This document shows positions 17,473-27,298 of a DNA stretch of 64,000 bases, in pieces. The translations under genes were made by a program, and so were the position numbers. Each line of letters opens with the position of its first letter. Positions within the stretch are counted from its first letter, which is position 1. Source of the DNA: Blautia sp. (lineage in GTDB: Bacteria > Bacillota > Clostridia > Lachnospirales > Lachnospiraceae); NCBI GenBank assembly GCA_022769545.1, contig JALEJS010000034.1, positions 62,001 through 126,000 on the forward strand, in the 5' to 3' direction. Under the pieces are notes generated by a model. That model had not been told where the DNA came from and made no database searches. It saw only the letters and a program-made list of their open reading frames with translations.

Positions 17473-20400
17473 CTATTCTTCCACCAGTTTCAACAGTTCC
17501 TGGACAAAATCTTTCAGTGCATGGATCAGATTCCCCTGTGGAATCAGAATAAATTTTGGTTCTGTATCCGGTTTGAAGCTTAATCCCCGCCGATATTTCT
17601 GCATTAGCATCGGAATTCCCTGCGGATTCAGACGTGCATTCTGATACAGTGTGATCCGTACCTCTTTTCCCATCTGTTTGATTTCCGTGATATAGGCCTG
17701 GTGCGCATCTGCCTTCAGGCGGGCAATCGACAGCAGATTCAGAACCGCCTTCGGAGCTTCTCCGAACCGGTCCAGGAGTTCCTCTAACATATCATCGTAA
17801 TCCTGCTGGTTTTCAATTCCTGCAATCCGCTTATAAATATCCAGCTTCTGAAATTCATTGGTGATATAGCTGTCCGGAATAAAGGCATCCATACTCAGAT
17901 CAATGGCTGTCTCGAAGTCTTCCATGGTGTGGATTCCTTTCTCCTCTTTCACGGCCTCATTCAGCATTTTGCAGTACAGATCATATCCCACCGCATTCAT
18001 ATGCCCATGCTGCTGTGCCCCCAGAAGATTTCCGGCTCCGCGCAGCTCCAGATCCCGCATGGCAATCTTAAAGCCGCTCCCCAGATCCGTATACTCCCGG
18101 ATTGCCGCCAGCCGTTTTTCTGCCGTCTCCTTCAGGACCGTATTTCTCCGGTACATGAGAAACGCATAGGCAGTCCGGTTGGAGCGCCCGATCCGTCCGC
18201 GAAGCTGATACAGCTGCGAGAGCCCGTAACGGTCAGAATCATGAATGATCATGGTATTCACGTTGGAAATATCCAGACCCGTTTCGATGATGGTGGTGGA
18301 AACCAGCACATCAATCTCCCCGTTGATAAACTGGTACATCACCTGTTCCAGCTCCCGCTCGCTCATCTGTCCATGGGCAAACTCTACCCGGGCATCCGGC
18401 ACAAGCTTCGCGATTTTCAGAGCCATCTCCGCAATATCCGTGACACGGTTGTACACATAATAGACCTGTCCGCCCCGGCGGAGTTCTCTTCCGATTGCCT
18501 CCCGGACCGTCTCCTCATCATACTCCATCACATAAGTCTGAATGGGCATGCGGTCTATGGGCGGCTCCTCCAGAACACTCATATCACGTATTCCGATCAG
18601 GCTCATGTGAAGTGTCCTGGGAATGGGAGTTGCCGTCAGCGTCAGCACATCCACATCCTTTTTCATCTGCTTGATTTTTTCCTTGTGTGTCACTCCGAAC
18701 CGCTGCTCCTCATCGATGATCAGAAGGCCAAGATTCTTAAACTTCACATCTGCGGAGAGCGCCCGGTGCGTCCCGATGATAATATCCACCATTCCCTTTT
18801 TCAGGTCCTCAATGGTCTTTTTCTGCTGTGCCGGTGTCCGGAAACGGCAGAGCAGATCCACGCGCACCGGAAAGTCCTTCATACGCTGTACAAACGTATT
18901 ATAATGCTGCTGTGCCAGAATCGTCGTCGGGACCAGATACACCACCTGGCGGCTTTCCTGTACCGCCTTAAAGGCTGCCCGAAGAGCAATCTCCGTTTTT
19001 CCGTAGCCCACATCTCCGCACACCAGACGGTCCATGATTTTTGTACTTTCCATGTCCTTCTTGGTGTCCTCAATGGCCGCCAGCTGATCCTCTGTCTCCT
19101 CATACGGAAACATTTCCTCAAATTCCTTCTGCCACACCGTATCCGGCCCACAGACATAGCCTTCCTTTTCCTGTCTGGAAGCATACAGCTCCACCAGCTC
19201 TTTCGCGATGTTTTTTACCGCACCGCGGACCTTTGTTTTCGTGCGGTTCCACTCCTGTGTTCCCAGCTTGTTCAGCTTCGGGACTTTATCGGAATCGGAT
19301 CCGGCATACTTCTGCAGCGCATCCAGCTGTGTGGCAAGAATATAGAGGTTGCTGCCGCCCCGGTATTCGATTTTAATATAATCTTTGACGACCTTATCCA
19401 CTTCCACCTTTTCCATTCCCCGGTAAATACCGAGGCCATGCCGCTCATGGACAACATAATCGCCAATGGACAGTTCTGAGAAATCCCGGATATGCTTTCC
19501 GCTGTAAGCCTTCTTTTTTTTCTTCTTTTTCTGTTCTCTGCCGAAAATATCCGACTCCGTCATCACGGCAAATTTGATCAGTGGATATTCAAACCCTTTT
19601 GCCGCATTGCCGTACACCACCATGATCTCCCCGGGATGAAGCTCCCGTTCCGGGTCCTGTCCGTAAAATGCACTCAATCCCTCATTCTGCAGATCCTTTG
19701 CCAGTCTCTCAGCCCTGGTTCGGGATCCGGACAGAAGCACGATCTGATACCCCTGTTTTTTATACGCCCTCAGATCCTTTACGAGAAGCTCAAAGCTGCC
19801 GTTGTAGGAACTGACGGATTTTACCGTCAGGCTGAATTTATCCGTCACCTTCCAGCCCGACTGGCGTGGCTCCAGCGCACATAAGGAAATGCAGTTTCTT
19901 CCATTCAGCGTCTTCTGCAGACTGCCGTATTCGCACAGCCAGTTTTCGGGAAGCCTCTGTTCCCCTCTTTCTTCTCTGTGAATGCAGCTCTGCCGAAATT
20001 CCTCTTCCACCTCCTGCGCCCGTTCCGTCAGCCGGTTTGGCTCATCCAGAAACACCAGTGTCTGCTGCTCCGGAAAGTAATCCAGAAATGTGGTCTTCGC
20101 GGTCTCATCCATTTTTTCCACAGCCGGATAAATGGTGATTTCCTCCAGATTCTCCAGTGACCTCTGGCTCTGTACGTCAAAGCTCCGGATCGAATCAATT
20201 TCGTCATCCCAGAGCTCCAGCCGCAGCGGATTCTCCTCCGTCAGGGGATAAATGTCAATGATGCCGCCCCGGATGGAGAACTGTCCCGGCAGTTCCACCT
20301 GCCCCACGCGCTCATAGCCCAGCGCCACCAGCCTTGCCTTCATGGCATCCAGATTCAGAACGCTGTCATTCCGATAATGCAGAAGGCTCTCCCGGATCTT

Positions 20401-20790
20401 TTCCAGCGGCTGCAGAAAATCCATGCAGCCATCCACCGTGGTGACCACAGTGACCTCTTTTTGCTCCAGAAGAGCCTGAATAACCCGCATTCTCTGCCGG
20501 ATCAAAAGATTCCCGTGAATATCCGCCTGGAAGAACAAAAGATCCTTCGCCGGATAATATTGTACATTTTTATCATAAAAGCGATAATCTTCATAGATTT
20601 CCTTCGCCCGCCGCTCATCCTCTGCCAGGATCAGACGGCATGGAAAAAGCCCGGAAAGTCCATACATCATATGAACCTTCTGGGACTCTATACATCCTGA
20701 GATCTGGAGAATCCCTCTGTGATTCCCCGCCCGTTTCCATATTTCTTCATACTCTGCAAGATTCTGCAGCGGTCTCATAATTGCTTTCAT
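17473..20790 (-). CDS. mfd: Transcription-repair coupling factor Mfd
   Basis: DNA translocase that displaces stalled RNA polymerase and recruits UvrA to lesions. The 1105-residue protein has the full order: a UvrB-like N-terminal module, the CarD-like RNA-polymerase-interaction domain ([20 protein letters not shown]), the helicase core with Walker [34 protein letters not shown] and QLRGRIGRS, and the C-terminal TRCF domain. The ATG at 20790 has GAGG seven bases upstream. It follows pth by 18 bases, a conserved Firmicutes arrangement. Confidence 0.98.
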   Translation of the reverse strand: MKAIMRPLQNLAEYEEIWKRAGNHRGILQISGCIESQKVHMMYGLSGLFPCRLILAEDERRAKEIYEDYRFYDKNVQYYPAKDLLFFQADIHGNLLIRQRMRVIQALLEQKEVTVVTTVDGCMDFLQPLEKIRESLLHYRNDSVLNLDAMKARLVALGYERVGQVELPGQFSIRGGIIDIYPLTEENPLRLELWDDEIDSIRSFDVQSQRSLENLEEITIYPAVEKMDETAKTTFLDYFPEQQTLVFLDEPNRLTERAQEVEEEFRQSCIHREERGEQRLPENWLCEYGSLQKTLNGRNCISLCALEPRQSGWKVTDKFSLTVKSVSSYNGSFELLVKDLRAYKKQGYQIVLLSGSRTRAERLAKDLQNEGLSAFYGQDPERELHPGEIMVVYGNAAKGFEYPLIKFAVMTESDIFGREQKKKKKKKAYSGKHIRDFSELSIGDYVVHERHGLGIYRGMEKVEVDKVVKDYIKIEYRGGSNLYILATQLDALQKYAGSDSDKVPKLNKLGTQEWNRTKTKVRGAVKNIAKELVELYASRQEKEGYVCGPDTVWQKEFEEMFPYEETEDQLAAIEDTKKDMESTKIMDRLVCGDVGYGKTEIALRAAFKAVQESRQVVYLVPTTILAQQHYNTFVQRMKDFPVRVDLLCRFRTPAQQKKTIEDLKKGMVDIIIGTHRALSADVKFKNLGLLIIDEEQRFGVTHKEKIKQMKKDVDVLTLTATPIPRTLHMSLIGIRDMSVLEEPPIDRMPIQTYVMEYDEETVREAIGRELRRGGQVYYVYNRVTDIAEMALKIAKLVPDARVEFAHGQMSERELEQVMYQFINGEIDVLVSTTIIETGLDISNVNTMIIHDSDRYGLSQLYQLRGRIGRSNRTAYAFLMYRRNTVLKETAEKRLAAIREYTDLGSGFKIAMRDLELRGAGNLLGAQQHGHMNAVGYDLYCKMLNEAVKEEKGIHTMEDFETAIDLSMDAFIPDSYITNEFQKLDIYKRIAGIENQQDYDDMLEELLDRFGEAPKAVLNLLSIARLKADAHQAYITEIKQMGKEVRITLYQNARLNPQGIPMLMQKYRRGLSFKPDTEPKFILIPQGNLIHALKDFVQELLKLVEE

Positions 20791-20808
20791 GCGAACCTCA
20801 CACGTCTT

Positions 20809-21390
20809 CTATTTACTTGCGCTTTTCTTTTTATTGTACTGGTTCATGGCAATATCAACGCCTTTTTCCACTGCCATTTCCACCGCATCCGCCGCCTGTT
20901 CAATTCCCTCATCGATCACTTTCCGGTCCGCGTCTGAAAAGCGTGACAGCACATAATCCGCCAGATCCCAGTCCTGGGGCCGGGCTCCGACGCCGACTTT
21001 CACACGCACAAACCGATCCGTTCCCAGACAGCGGATAATATCCTTCATTCCATTGTGTCCGCCGGCACTGCCCTGTTTGCGGATCCGCAGCTGCCCCGGA
21101 TCCAGATCGATATCGTCATAAATCACGATCAGTTCCTTTTCCGGATCTATCTTAAAGAAATTTACCATCTCCCGGACAGGGCCGCCGCTGAGATTCATGA
21201 ACGAAAGCGGCTTCATCAGAATCACACGCTCTCCCCCGATGATTCCCTTTCCGAACATGGCATTGAATTTCACACCACTCTGTGGAACTCCATGCTTTTC
21301 CACCAGGCAGTCTATGACATCAAAGCCCATATTATGACGCGTCTTCTCGTACTTTCTGCCCGGATTTCCCAGCCCTACAATTAAATACAT
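20809..21390 (-). CDS. pth: Peptidyl-tRNA hydrolase
   Basis: Recycles peptidyl-tRNA by hydrolysing the ester bond. 193 residues, the usual length. VGLGNPGRKYEKTRHNMGF contains the catalytic histidine of the TRHN motif, and GGHNGMKDI and RVKVGVGARP are the other signatures. It starts MYLIVGLG with a ribosome site in the 48-base gap after the CobW-DUF1980 gene. It is followed by mfd after 18 bases. Confidence 0.97.
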   Translation of the reverse strand: MYLIVGLGNPGRKYEKTRHNMGFDVIDCLVEKHGVPQSGVKFNAMFGKGIIGGERVILMKPLSFMNLSGGPVREMVNFFKIDPEKELIVIYDDIDLDPGQLRIRKQGSAGGHNGMKDIIRCLGTDRFVRVKVGVGARPQDWDLADYVLSRFSDADRKVIDEGIEQAADAVEMAVEKGVDIAMNQYNKKKSASK

Positions 21391-21438
21391 ACTGTTTCCT
21401 CACTTCATATATTCCTGTTTGCATCCGTTGAACCTGCG

Positions 21439-22389
21439 TCAGTTGAAATAAACCATTTCTTCTTCCAGGGGCTGACATTCCCTCACGTCCTCGGCGTACA
21501 GAACAATCCCTTCCTCACGGTATTCCATCCGGTACTCAAAAGCAATCTTTGCCGTCACTTCCACCCAGCTTCCCTCACGGATTTTCGGCGCGTATGCACT
21601 TTTGCAGACATATCCCAGAAATGTGGTGTCATCCGCACAGCAGGTCATCGCCGTGCGCCCCGGAACAAAAAATTTGCTTCCCATTCCTCTGGGCTTCAGT
21701 GCCCGGGCCTTGAATCGGACAGTTTTCCCCACATATCTCTGCGGATGATCCATGGAATCCACAAACCAGATGCCGTAATCCTCCGGCAGGATCTCCACAA
21801 TGGGAGCATCCAGATCATAGGGCATCTCGTCCTGGAAAATATCGTCCAGTTCTCCCTCTTCATCCTCAAAAATGATTTCCGCACGCTGATTTGCCACCTT
21901 AATAGCTCTTCGGTAAGACGGAAGCGGATCCTCCCGGCTGCACCGGTTAAATACTACCATATCACTTTCCCGAACCATATCCATGAAAAGAGACTTCATA
22001 TTCGCCATATAGATCTGATAAGTGCCGGCATCCACACAGGTGATCTCCTGTTCGATCCCCCAGCCCTGAGGCAGCCTAAGCTGCCGGAATCTGCTGACCA
22101 GCCACATACCATTGTATTCGATCACAACACGCTCCGGCTGGTGAATGATATCCATGGCCGAAAGACGTTCCTCCGTCAGATCCTCTTCCTTTTCCAGGAC
22201 CTCCACAACGACATTTCGAAGCGCCAGCTCCCTGCGGTCATATTCCTCCTCGCCCTCTTCACAGAGAATGAGAAGTGTCTTCCCGTCAATACGGAAATAC
22301 TCCTGCTGCAGAGTAAAATTCAGAAATGTGGTTTTCCCGCTTTCCAGGAAACCGGTTACCAGATAAATCGGTACTGTGATTTCGTCCAT
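21439..22389 (-). CDS. CobW/COG0523-type GTPase with C-terminal DUF1980 (YcgQ)-like domain
   Basis: 316-residue protein in two parts. The first 190 or so residues are a G3E/CobW P-loop domain with Walker A GFLESGKTT; the CxCC metal motif of COG0523 is missing, and the NKxD base-recognition motif is altered to NRCS. The last 110 residues resemble the DUF1980 domain of YcgQ-type proteins, with GKTVRFKARAL, a K-x-F-V-P-G-R segment and TCCADDTTFLGYVCK. I infer a metal-homeostasis role, since COG0523 and YcgQ/YcgR proteins both occur in such loci. It follows the second CobW gene by 23 bases. Confidence 0.75.
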   Translation of the reverse strand: MDEITVPIYLVTGFLESGKTTFLNFTLQQEYFRIDGKTLLILCEEGEEEYDRRELALRNVVVEVLEKEEDLTEERLSAMDIIHQPERVVIEYNGMWLVSRFRQLRLPQGWGIEQEITCVDAGTYQIYMANMKSLFMDMVRESDMVVFNRCSREDPLPSYRRAIKVANQRAEIIFEDEEGELDDIFQDEMPYDLDAPIVEILPEDYGIWFVDSMDHPQRYVGKTVRFKARALKPRGMGSKFFVPGRTAMTCCADDTTFLGYVCKSAYAPKIREGSWVEVTAKIAFEYRMEYREEGIVLYAEDVRECQPLEEEMVYFN

Positions 22390-22412
22390 AATCAGCCCTT
22401 CTTTCTCACTTC

Positions 22413-23489
22413 TTATTCCAGCCCGAACAGCTGTGACAGTTTTCCTTCATCGATCCGGGATCCGATCACACAAAGACGGCCGGTATATTCCGGTGCGCCC
22501 TCCCGGATTTCTGTTTCTCCCGGAACCATATCAAAATAGATCCACGTTCCGTCCTCTGCCGGAAGCATACCCTTTGCACGGAGGATCGTTCCAAACTCTT
22601 CCGTCCGGCCAAGCTGCTCCAGAATACTCTCCAGCTGCTGGCGGGTATATTTCCGGATCGTCTCCCGTCCCCAGCTGGTAAATATCTCATCTGCATGATG
22701 ATGGTGATGGTCATGCTCATGGCCGCAGCCGCATCCATGGTCGTGGTCATGATGGTGGTCGTGCTCGTGATGATGCTCGTGGTCATGCTCATGCTCGTGG
22801 TCACATTCATGGTCATGATGGTGTTCACCATGGGCATGGACATGTCCGCATTCCGGGCAGACCTCTTCTTCCATCATTTCCTGTTCCAGAGATACCGGAT
22901 GTTCCATAACCTCCAGGATTTTCTTTCCGTCCAGACGGGCAATCGGTGTCGTGATAATCGCCGCTTTTTTGTTGATCTCCCGCAGCATGTTCATCGCTTC
23001 CTGCGCCTTCGCCTCATCTACGATATCCGTTCTGCTCATGATCACTGCACCGGCATATTCTACCTGATTGTTAAAGAATTCCCCGAAATTGCGCATATAC
23101 ATTTTGCATTTCTTGGCATCCACTACGGTTGTATAGCTGTTCAGAGTAATATCCGCATCCTCCTGCACACCCTGAACTGCTTTGATAACATCGGAAAGCT
23201 TGCCCACACCGGATGGCTCAATGAGAATTCTGTCCGGATGATATTTGCTTACCACTTCCTTCAGAGCCGTTCCGAAGTCTCCCACCAGCGAGCAGCAGAT
23301 ACATCCGGAGTTCATCTCCCGGATTTCAATTCCCGCTTCCTTCAGAAAGCCTCCGTCGATACCGATCTCTCCGAATTCATTTTCGATCAGAACGACCTGC
23401 TCTCCCTGAAAAGCCTCCTGAAGAAGCTTTTTGATGAGCGTCGTCTTTCCTGCGCCCAGGAATCCTGAAATAATATCAATCTTTGTCAT
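22413..23489 (-). CDS. CobW/COG0523 GTPase with His-rich metal-binding stretch
   Basis: Putative metal chaperone GTPase, 358 residues. Walker A is GFLGAGKTT, the metal-binding CxCC is in SGCICCSL, and the G4 motif is SRTD. Between the two halves lies a long run near residues 213-265 made almost entirely of His, Asp, Glu and Cys, including CPECGHVHAHGEHHH and GCGCGHEHDHHHHH, which would bind zinc or nickel. The start at 23489 has AAAAGGAG before it. Mapped to DNA the His-run gives a low-complexity tract at about 22690-22850. Co-transcribed with the CobW-DUF1980 gene and preceded by a 79-residue protein. Confidence 0.9.
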   Translation of the reverse strand: MTKIDIISGFLGAGKTTLIKKLLQEAFQGEQVVLIENEFGEIGIDGGFLKEAGIEIREMNSGCICCSLVGDFGTALKEVVSKYHPDRILIEPSGVGKLSDVIKAVQGVQEDADITLNSYTTVVDAKKCKMYMRNFGEFFNNQVEYAGAVIMSRTDIVDEAKAQEAMNMLREINKKAAIITTPIARLDGKKILEVMEHPVSLEQEMMEEEVCPECGHVHAHGEHHHDHECDHEHEHDHEHHHEHDHHHDHDHGCGCGHEHDHHHHHADEIFTSWGRETIRKYTRQQLESILEQLGRTEEFGTILRAKGMLPAEDGTWIYFDMVPGETEIREGAPEYTGRLCVIGSRIDEGKLSQLFGLE

Positions 23490-23571
23490 TTTTTCTGCAC
23501 TCCTTTTAACGTAAATTTGACCAGGAAGCATTTCCGCCCCCTGGTTGTTGTCCTTTTTTCATCATCAAAAT

Positions 23572-23595
23572 GGGGACATGACGAATCATGTCCCC
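23572..23595 (-). terminator. Hairpin after the 79-residue gene
   Basis: GGGGACATGA and TCATGTCCCC pair perfectly around a CGAA loop. On the minus strand it is followed only by CATTTTG, so it may be a partial terminator or a processing element that lets transcription reach the CobW genes. Confidence 0.6.
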
Positions 23596-23611
23596 GAAAC
23601 CACATTTTTAA

Positions 23612-23851
23612 TCAGCCCTGCATCATAAAGTTGATCAGATCTTTAATATCGTCCTCATCGTAAGCAACGATCTCCAGTTCCGGAATCTCTGCCTCTCCAC
23701 CGTTAAAAATGGTTGCCAGAGAAACATACTGACACAGTTTGGATTTCAGATTCAGTCTGTCGCCTTCGCCTGTAACCAGCTCTACTTTTCCTTTGCAATG
23801 ATCTACTACCTCAAAAAATCTGTCTACGTCTTTAATGTTGGAAATCTTCAT
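23612..23851 (-). CDS. Small conserved-looking protein, unknown function
   Basis: 79-residue acidic protein that I do not recognise. It begins MKISNIKDVDRFF and ends LINFMMQG, with two helix-like ends and a central beta-rich stretch (KVELVTGEGDRLNLKSKL). No cysteine pair or membrane segment is seen. It has its own promoter at 23920-23948 and a ribosome site GGGAG before the ATG. It is the first gene of the operon with the two CobW-type GTPases, and a hairpin separates it from them, so it may be made in excess. Confidence 0.75.
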   Translation of the reverse strand: MKISNIKDVDRFFEVVDHCKGKVELVTGEGDRLNLKSKLCQYVSLATIFNGGEAEIPELEIVAYDEDDIKDLINFMMQG

Positions 23852-23878
23852 AACTAACTCCCTTCTGTGCGCAGCTTC

Positions 23879-23919
23879 TTTCGCGCACCTTTCAAATTCA
23901 TTTTCCTGTTTTCGCGCAC
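23879..23919 (-). promoter_or_regulatory. Direct repeats GTGCGCGAAA in the leader of the 79-residue gene
   Basis: GTGCGCGAAA occurs twice on the minus strand (23919-23910 and 23888-23879), 31 bases apart, roughly three helical turns. The first copy overlaps the start site, the second lies in the leader. Possible operator; regulator unknown. Confidence 0.45.
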
Positions 23920-23948
23920 ATTATAACCCAGGTCCTTCAAAAAAGCAA
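23920..23948 (-). promoter_or_regulatory. Promoter of the 79-residue/CobW/pth/mfd run
   Basis: TTGCTT (23948-23943) and TATAAT (23925-23920) on the minus strand, 17 bases apart. Start near 23913. Confidence 0.7.
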
Positions 23949-23993
23949 TACCTGATTTCACAAAATTTAAAAGGAACTCCGATGCGTATCTTT

Positions 23994-25877
23994 TTAGTAT
24001 ACAAATACGGCAATTCCGTAGCCCGGAAGCGGATATGCAAAGGAATAATCTCTGTTATCGCATTCCTTCTTCTCTGCCTTAAATACCTGCGGTGTGCACA
24101 TACCGCTCTCATTCATGATCAGTTTATACTGCTTTTTCCTCGGCACACCCACACGGTAATCCGGACGGTCCACCGGCGTGAAATTGCATACCACCAGAAT
24201 ATTGTTGCGCTTCGTGGGAGATTTCCGCACAAAGCTGAAAATACTTCTGTCGCCGTCATTCGGATTGATCCACTCAAAGCCCTCCGGATCATTGTCCGTG
24301 GCATGGATTGCCGGGTACTTTCTGTATATATGCAGCAGCTCTTTGTAAAATTCCTTCAGATTCTGGTGATTTTCTTCTTCCAGCAGGAACCAGTCAAGCT
24401 CGCGTTCCTCGCTCCACTCCCGAAGCTGTCCGAAATCCTGCCCCATAAACAGAAGCTTTTTGCCCGGATGCATCATCATGAACGTATAGCCAACCTTCAG
24501 ATTACGGAACTTATCATCCAGCTCACCCGGCATTTTGTTCAGCATGGAGCATTTCAGATGCACGACCTCATCGTGCGAAAGAACCAGTATGTATTTCTCA
24601 CTGTACGCATACATCATGGCAAACGTCATCTTGTTGTGGTTATATTTGCGGAAATACGGATCCAGCTTCATGTATTCCAGGAAATCGTTCATCCATCCCA
24701 TATTCCATTTCAGAGAGAAGCCCAGTCCTCCGTCCTCAGCCTTTCCTGTAACCATCGGCCATGCCGTGGATTCCTCTGCAATGATGATCGTTCCTTTGTT
24801 TCTTCCCATGACGATCGAATTCAGATGTCTGAAAAATTCAATTGCCTCCAGATTCTTGTTATCGCCGTATTTATTTGCAACCCACTGACCGCTCTGCTTT
24901 CCGTAATCCAGATACAGCATGGAGGCAACGGCATCCACACGAAGTCCGTCCACATGGCACTGCTCGATCCAGTACAATGCATTGGCGATCAGGAAATTCT
25001 TTACCTCCGGCCGTCCGTAATTATAAATCTTGGTTCCCCAGTCCGGATGCTCACCCTGACGCGGATCCGCATGTTCATAAACGGCCGTTCCGTCAAACAT
25101 GGCAAGACCGTGGGCATCTCTCGGGAAATGTGCCGGTACCCAGTCCAGAATGACACCGATCTTATTCCGGTGCAGATAGTCAATCATATATTTGAAATCC
25201 TGCAGCGTGCCGTAGCGGGAGGTCGGCGCATAATATCCGGTAACCTGGTATCCCCAGGAGCCGTCAAACGGATGCTCCGCAATTCCCATCAGTTCCACAT
25301 GGGTATATCCCATTTCCTTGACATACGCAGTCAGTTCCTTTGCAAATTCGCGATAATTATAGAAGCCTTCCTTATTTTCTTCTGTCCACGGATGTTTTTT
25401 CCAGGAACCCGGGTGAACCTCATAAATGGCCATCGGACTCTTCGTCTCGTCAAAGCTTTCCCTGTTTTTCATCCATGTGGCATCTTTCCAGGTATAATCA
25501 GAAAGATCTGCGATCCTGGATGCTGTTCCGGGCCGCATTTCCGCCTCATTTGCATAGGGATCTGCCTTGTACAGATTTTCTCCGTGCATTCCCTTGATAT
25601 AAAATTTATAGAGCTGTCCGATTTTCGCGCCCGGAACGAATGTCTCATAAACTCCGATCTCTCCTACGCGCTCCATCGGGTTTGCCTGCTCATCCCATTC
25701 ATTAAATTCACCGATGACGGATACCGCCTGCGCATTCGGTGCCCACACTGCAAAATAGACACCTTTCCTGCGGTTCTGCGTGGTCGCATGCGCTCCCAGT
25801 TTTTTATAGATCTCGTAATGAGTCCCCTGCCCAAAAAGATACTGATCCATCTCTGTAAAGTGCATTTTCTTTGCCAT
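23994..25877 (-). CDS. glgB: 1,4-alpha-glucan branching enzyme
   Basis: GH13 enzyme that makes alpha-1,6 branches in glycogen. The 627-residue protein starts MAKKMHF, with a CBM48 domain over residues 35-130 and a GH13 catalytic barrel: DGLRVDAVASML holds the nucleophile Asp, EEST the acid-base Glu and LSHDEVVH the third acid. The chosen ATG at 25877 has AGGAGG at seven bases; the ATG at 25883 would have a one-base spacing. It has its own promoter at 25909-25938 and is divergent from the BMP transporter. No other glg gene is in the window, so its partners lie elsewhere. Confidence 0.96.
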   Translation of the reverse strand: MAKKMHFTEMDQYLFGQGTHYEIYKKLGAHATTQNRRKGVYFAVWAPNAQAVSVIGEFNEWDEQANPMERVGEIGVYETFVPGAKIGQLYKFYIKGMHGENLYKADPYANEAEMRPGTASRIADLSDYTWKDATWMKNRESFDETKSPMAIYEVHPGSWKKHPWTEENKEGFYNYREFAKELTAYVKEMGYTHVELMGIAEHPFDGSWGYQVTGYYAPTSRYGTLQDFKYMIDYLHRNKIGVILDWVPAHFPRDAHGLAMFDGTAVYEHADPRQGEHPDWGTKIYNYGRPEVKNFLIANALYWIEQCHVDGLRVDAVASMLYLDYGKQSGQWVANKYGDNKNLEAIEFFRHLNSIVMGRNKGTIIIAEESTAWPMVTGKAEDGGLGFSLKWNMGWMNDFLEYMKLDPYFRKYNHNKMTFAMMYAYSEKYILVLSHDEVVHLKCSMLNKMPGELDDKFRNLKVGYTFMMMHPGKKLLFMGQDFGQLREWSEERELDWFLLEEENHQNLKEFYKELLHIYRKYPAIHATDNDPEGFEWINPNDGDRSIFSFVRKSPTKRNNILVVCNFTPVDRPDYRVGVPRKKQYKLIMNESGMCTPQVFKAEKKECDNRDYSFAYPLPGYGIAVFVY

Positions 25878-25908
25878 GCCCATACCTCCTGTAAAATCCC
25901 TTTTATTT

Positions 25909-25938
25909 ATTATAACGCCCAGCCCCCGGAAAAGTCTA
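25909..25938 (-). promoter_or_regulatory. Promoter of glgB
   Basis: TAGACT (25938-25933) and a perfect TATAAT (25914-25909) on the minus strand with 18 bases between. Start near 25902. Confidence 0.55.
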
Positions 25939-25979
25939 TACGGGTTTTACCAAAACGCCAAAATATTTTATTATTATGT

Positions 25980-26008
25980 TTGACATTCTATTCTGCTGTT
26001 GATAATAT
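25980..26008 (+). promoter_or_regulatory. Promoter of the BMP nucleoside transporter operon
   Basis: A perfect TTGACA (25980-25985) and TAATAT (26003-26008) with 17 bases between them. Start near 26015. Confidence 0.75.
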
Positions 26009-26057
26009 TAAATCAGAAAAAGCTCACCAGTTTTTTTAAAAAAAGGAGGGACTCATT

Positions 26058-27239
26058 ATGAAATTCAAAAAATTAACAATCGCAGCTGTTGCAGCACTGG
26101 CAGTTGCAGCTACCGCCAGCCTGGCAAACGCAGCAGAGCCGGTTGATCCCGCAGATGTAAAAGTGGGTATTATCTACATCGGTGATGAAAATGAAGGCTA
26201 TACCGCAGCTCATATGGCAGGTATTGATGCCATGCAGGAAGCACTTGGACTGAGCGATGACCAGGTTATTGAAAAAACGCTGATCGGCGAAGACGAAACC
26301 TGTGCAGATGCTGCATTTGACCTTGCAGACCAGGGATGCCAGATCGTTTTTGCAAACAGCTTTGGTCATGAGACATACCTGATGGAAGCCGCAGGAGAAT
26401 ACCCGGATGTTCAGTTCTGCCACGCTACCGGTTTCCAGGCAGCATCCAGCGGACTGGCAAACATGCACAACTATTTTGACAACATCTACGAAGCACGTTA
26501 TGTTTCCGGTGTTGTTGCCGGCATGAAGCTGAATGAGATGATCGCAGACGGAACCATCACCGAAGAGGAAGCCAAAATCGGTTATGTAGGTGCATATCCC
26601 TATGCAGAAGTTATTTCCGGTTTCACCTCCTTCTATCTCGGTGCAAAAAGCGAATGCCCGAGCGTAACCATGGAAGTAAAATATACAAACAGCTGGGCAA
26701 GCTTTGACCTGGAAAAAGAATGTGCAGACGCTCTGATTTCTGACGGCTGCAAACTGATCGCACAGCACGCAGATACTACAGGTGCTCCTACTGCCTGCCA
26801 GGCAGCCGGCATCCCCTGCGTAGGCTACAATGTTTCCATGATCGAAACTGCTCCGGATTCCGCACTGACATCCTCCACAAACAACTGGGGTATTTACTAC
26901 ACATATGCAGTTCAGTCCATCATCGACGGAACTGAGATTGACACAGACTGGACCGCAGGTCTGGCAGACGGTGCCGTTCTGATTTCCGACCTGAACGAAA
27001 ACGTAGTTGCAGAAGGAACTGCTGAAAAGGTTGAAGAAGTGGAAGCAGCCATCATAGACGGTTCTCTGAAGGTATTTGATACTTCCACATGGACAGTAAA
27101 CGGAGAGACACTGGACAGCTATGTAAAAGAAGGCTCTGATATCGACTATATCTCTGACGGATATTTCCATGAATCCGAATACGGCTCTGCTCCTGCATTT
27201 GACATCATCATCGACGGCATTGAGTGTGTAGCAGAATAA
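26058..27239 (+). CDS. BMP-family nucleoside-binding protein
   Basis: Solute receptor of a nucleoside ABC importer. 393 residues with a signal peptide (MKFKKLTIAA...ANAAEPVD) and the PnrA/BMP fold: KVGIIYIGDENEGYT, IVFANSFGHETYL, CQIVF, GYVGAYPYAEVISGFTSF and AQHADTTGAPTA. As with the other two complete binding proteins in this window, there is no cysteine at the signal cleavage site. Several cysteines occur in the mature part. GGAGGG lies six bases before the ATG. Followed by two strong hairpins before the ATPase gene, which should keep its dose above that of the membrane proteins. Confidence 0.92.
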   Translation: MKFKKLTIAAVAALAVAATASLANAAEPVDPADVKVGIIYIGDENEGYTAAHMAGIDAMQEALGLSDDQVIEKTLIGEDETCADAAFDLADQGCQIVFANSFGHETYLMEAAGEYPDVQFCHATGFQAASSGLANMHNYFDNIYEARYVSGVVAGMKLNEMIADGTITEEEAKIGYVGAYPYAEVISGFTSFYLGAKSECPSVTMEVKYTNSWASFDLEKECADALISDGCKLIAQHADTTGAPTACQAAGIPCVGYNVSMIETAPDSALTSSTNNWGIYYTYAVQSIIDGTEIDTDWTAGLADGAVLISDLNENVVAEGTAEKVEEVEAAIIDGSLKVFDTSTWTVNGETLDSYVKEGSDIDYISDGYFHESEYGSAPAFDIIIDGIECVAE

Positions 27240-27261
27240 ATTCATTACAAAGACTGTTTGG

Positions 27262-27295
27262 TACTGCAGGGAATCATTCCCGGTTCCCTGCAGTA
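27262..27295 (+). terminator. First hairpin after the BMP gene
   Basis: TACTGCAGGGAA and TTCCCTGCAGTA pair perfectly around ten bases. No U-run follows, so it may mainly protect the upstream mRNA from 3' decay. Confidence 0.65.
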
Positions 27296-27298
27296 TTG

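Noticed and set aside
17929..19479. 516-codon open frame on the plus strand opposite mfd
   Set aside because: Shadow of Mfd, whose motifs and neighbours are certain.
22690..22850. Low-complexity repeat of CATGATGATGG-like units, possible satellite or CRISPR-like array
   Set aside because: It is explained by the His/Asp/Glu-rich metal-binding tract of the CobW protein; no spacers of constant length.
23835..26039. 734-codon open frame on the plus strand opposite glgB
   Set aside because: It mirrors the branching enzyme and has no family features; the reverse strand has complete GlgB motifs and a good ribosome site.
26073..27245. 390-codon open frame on the minus strand opposite the BMP gene
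   Set aside because: Rich in Cys and Phe with no recognisable motif; the BMP protein on the plus strand is convincing.
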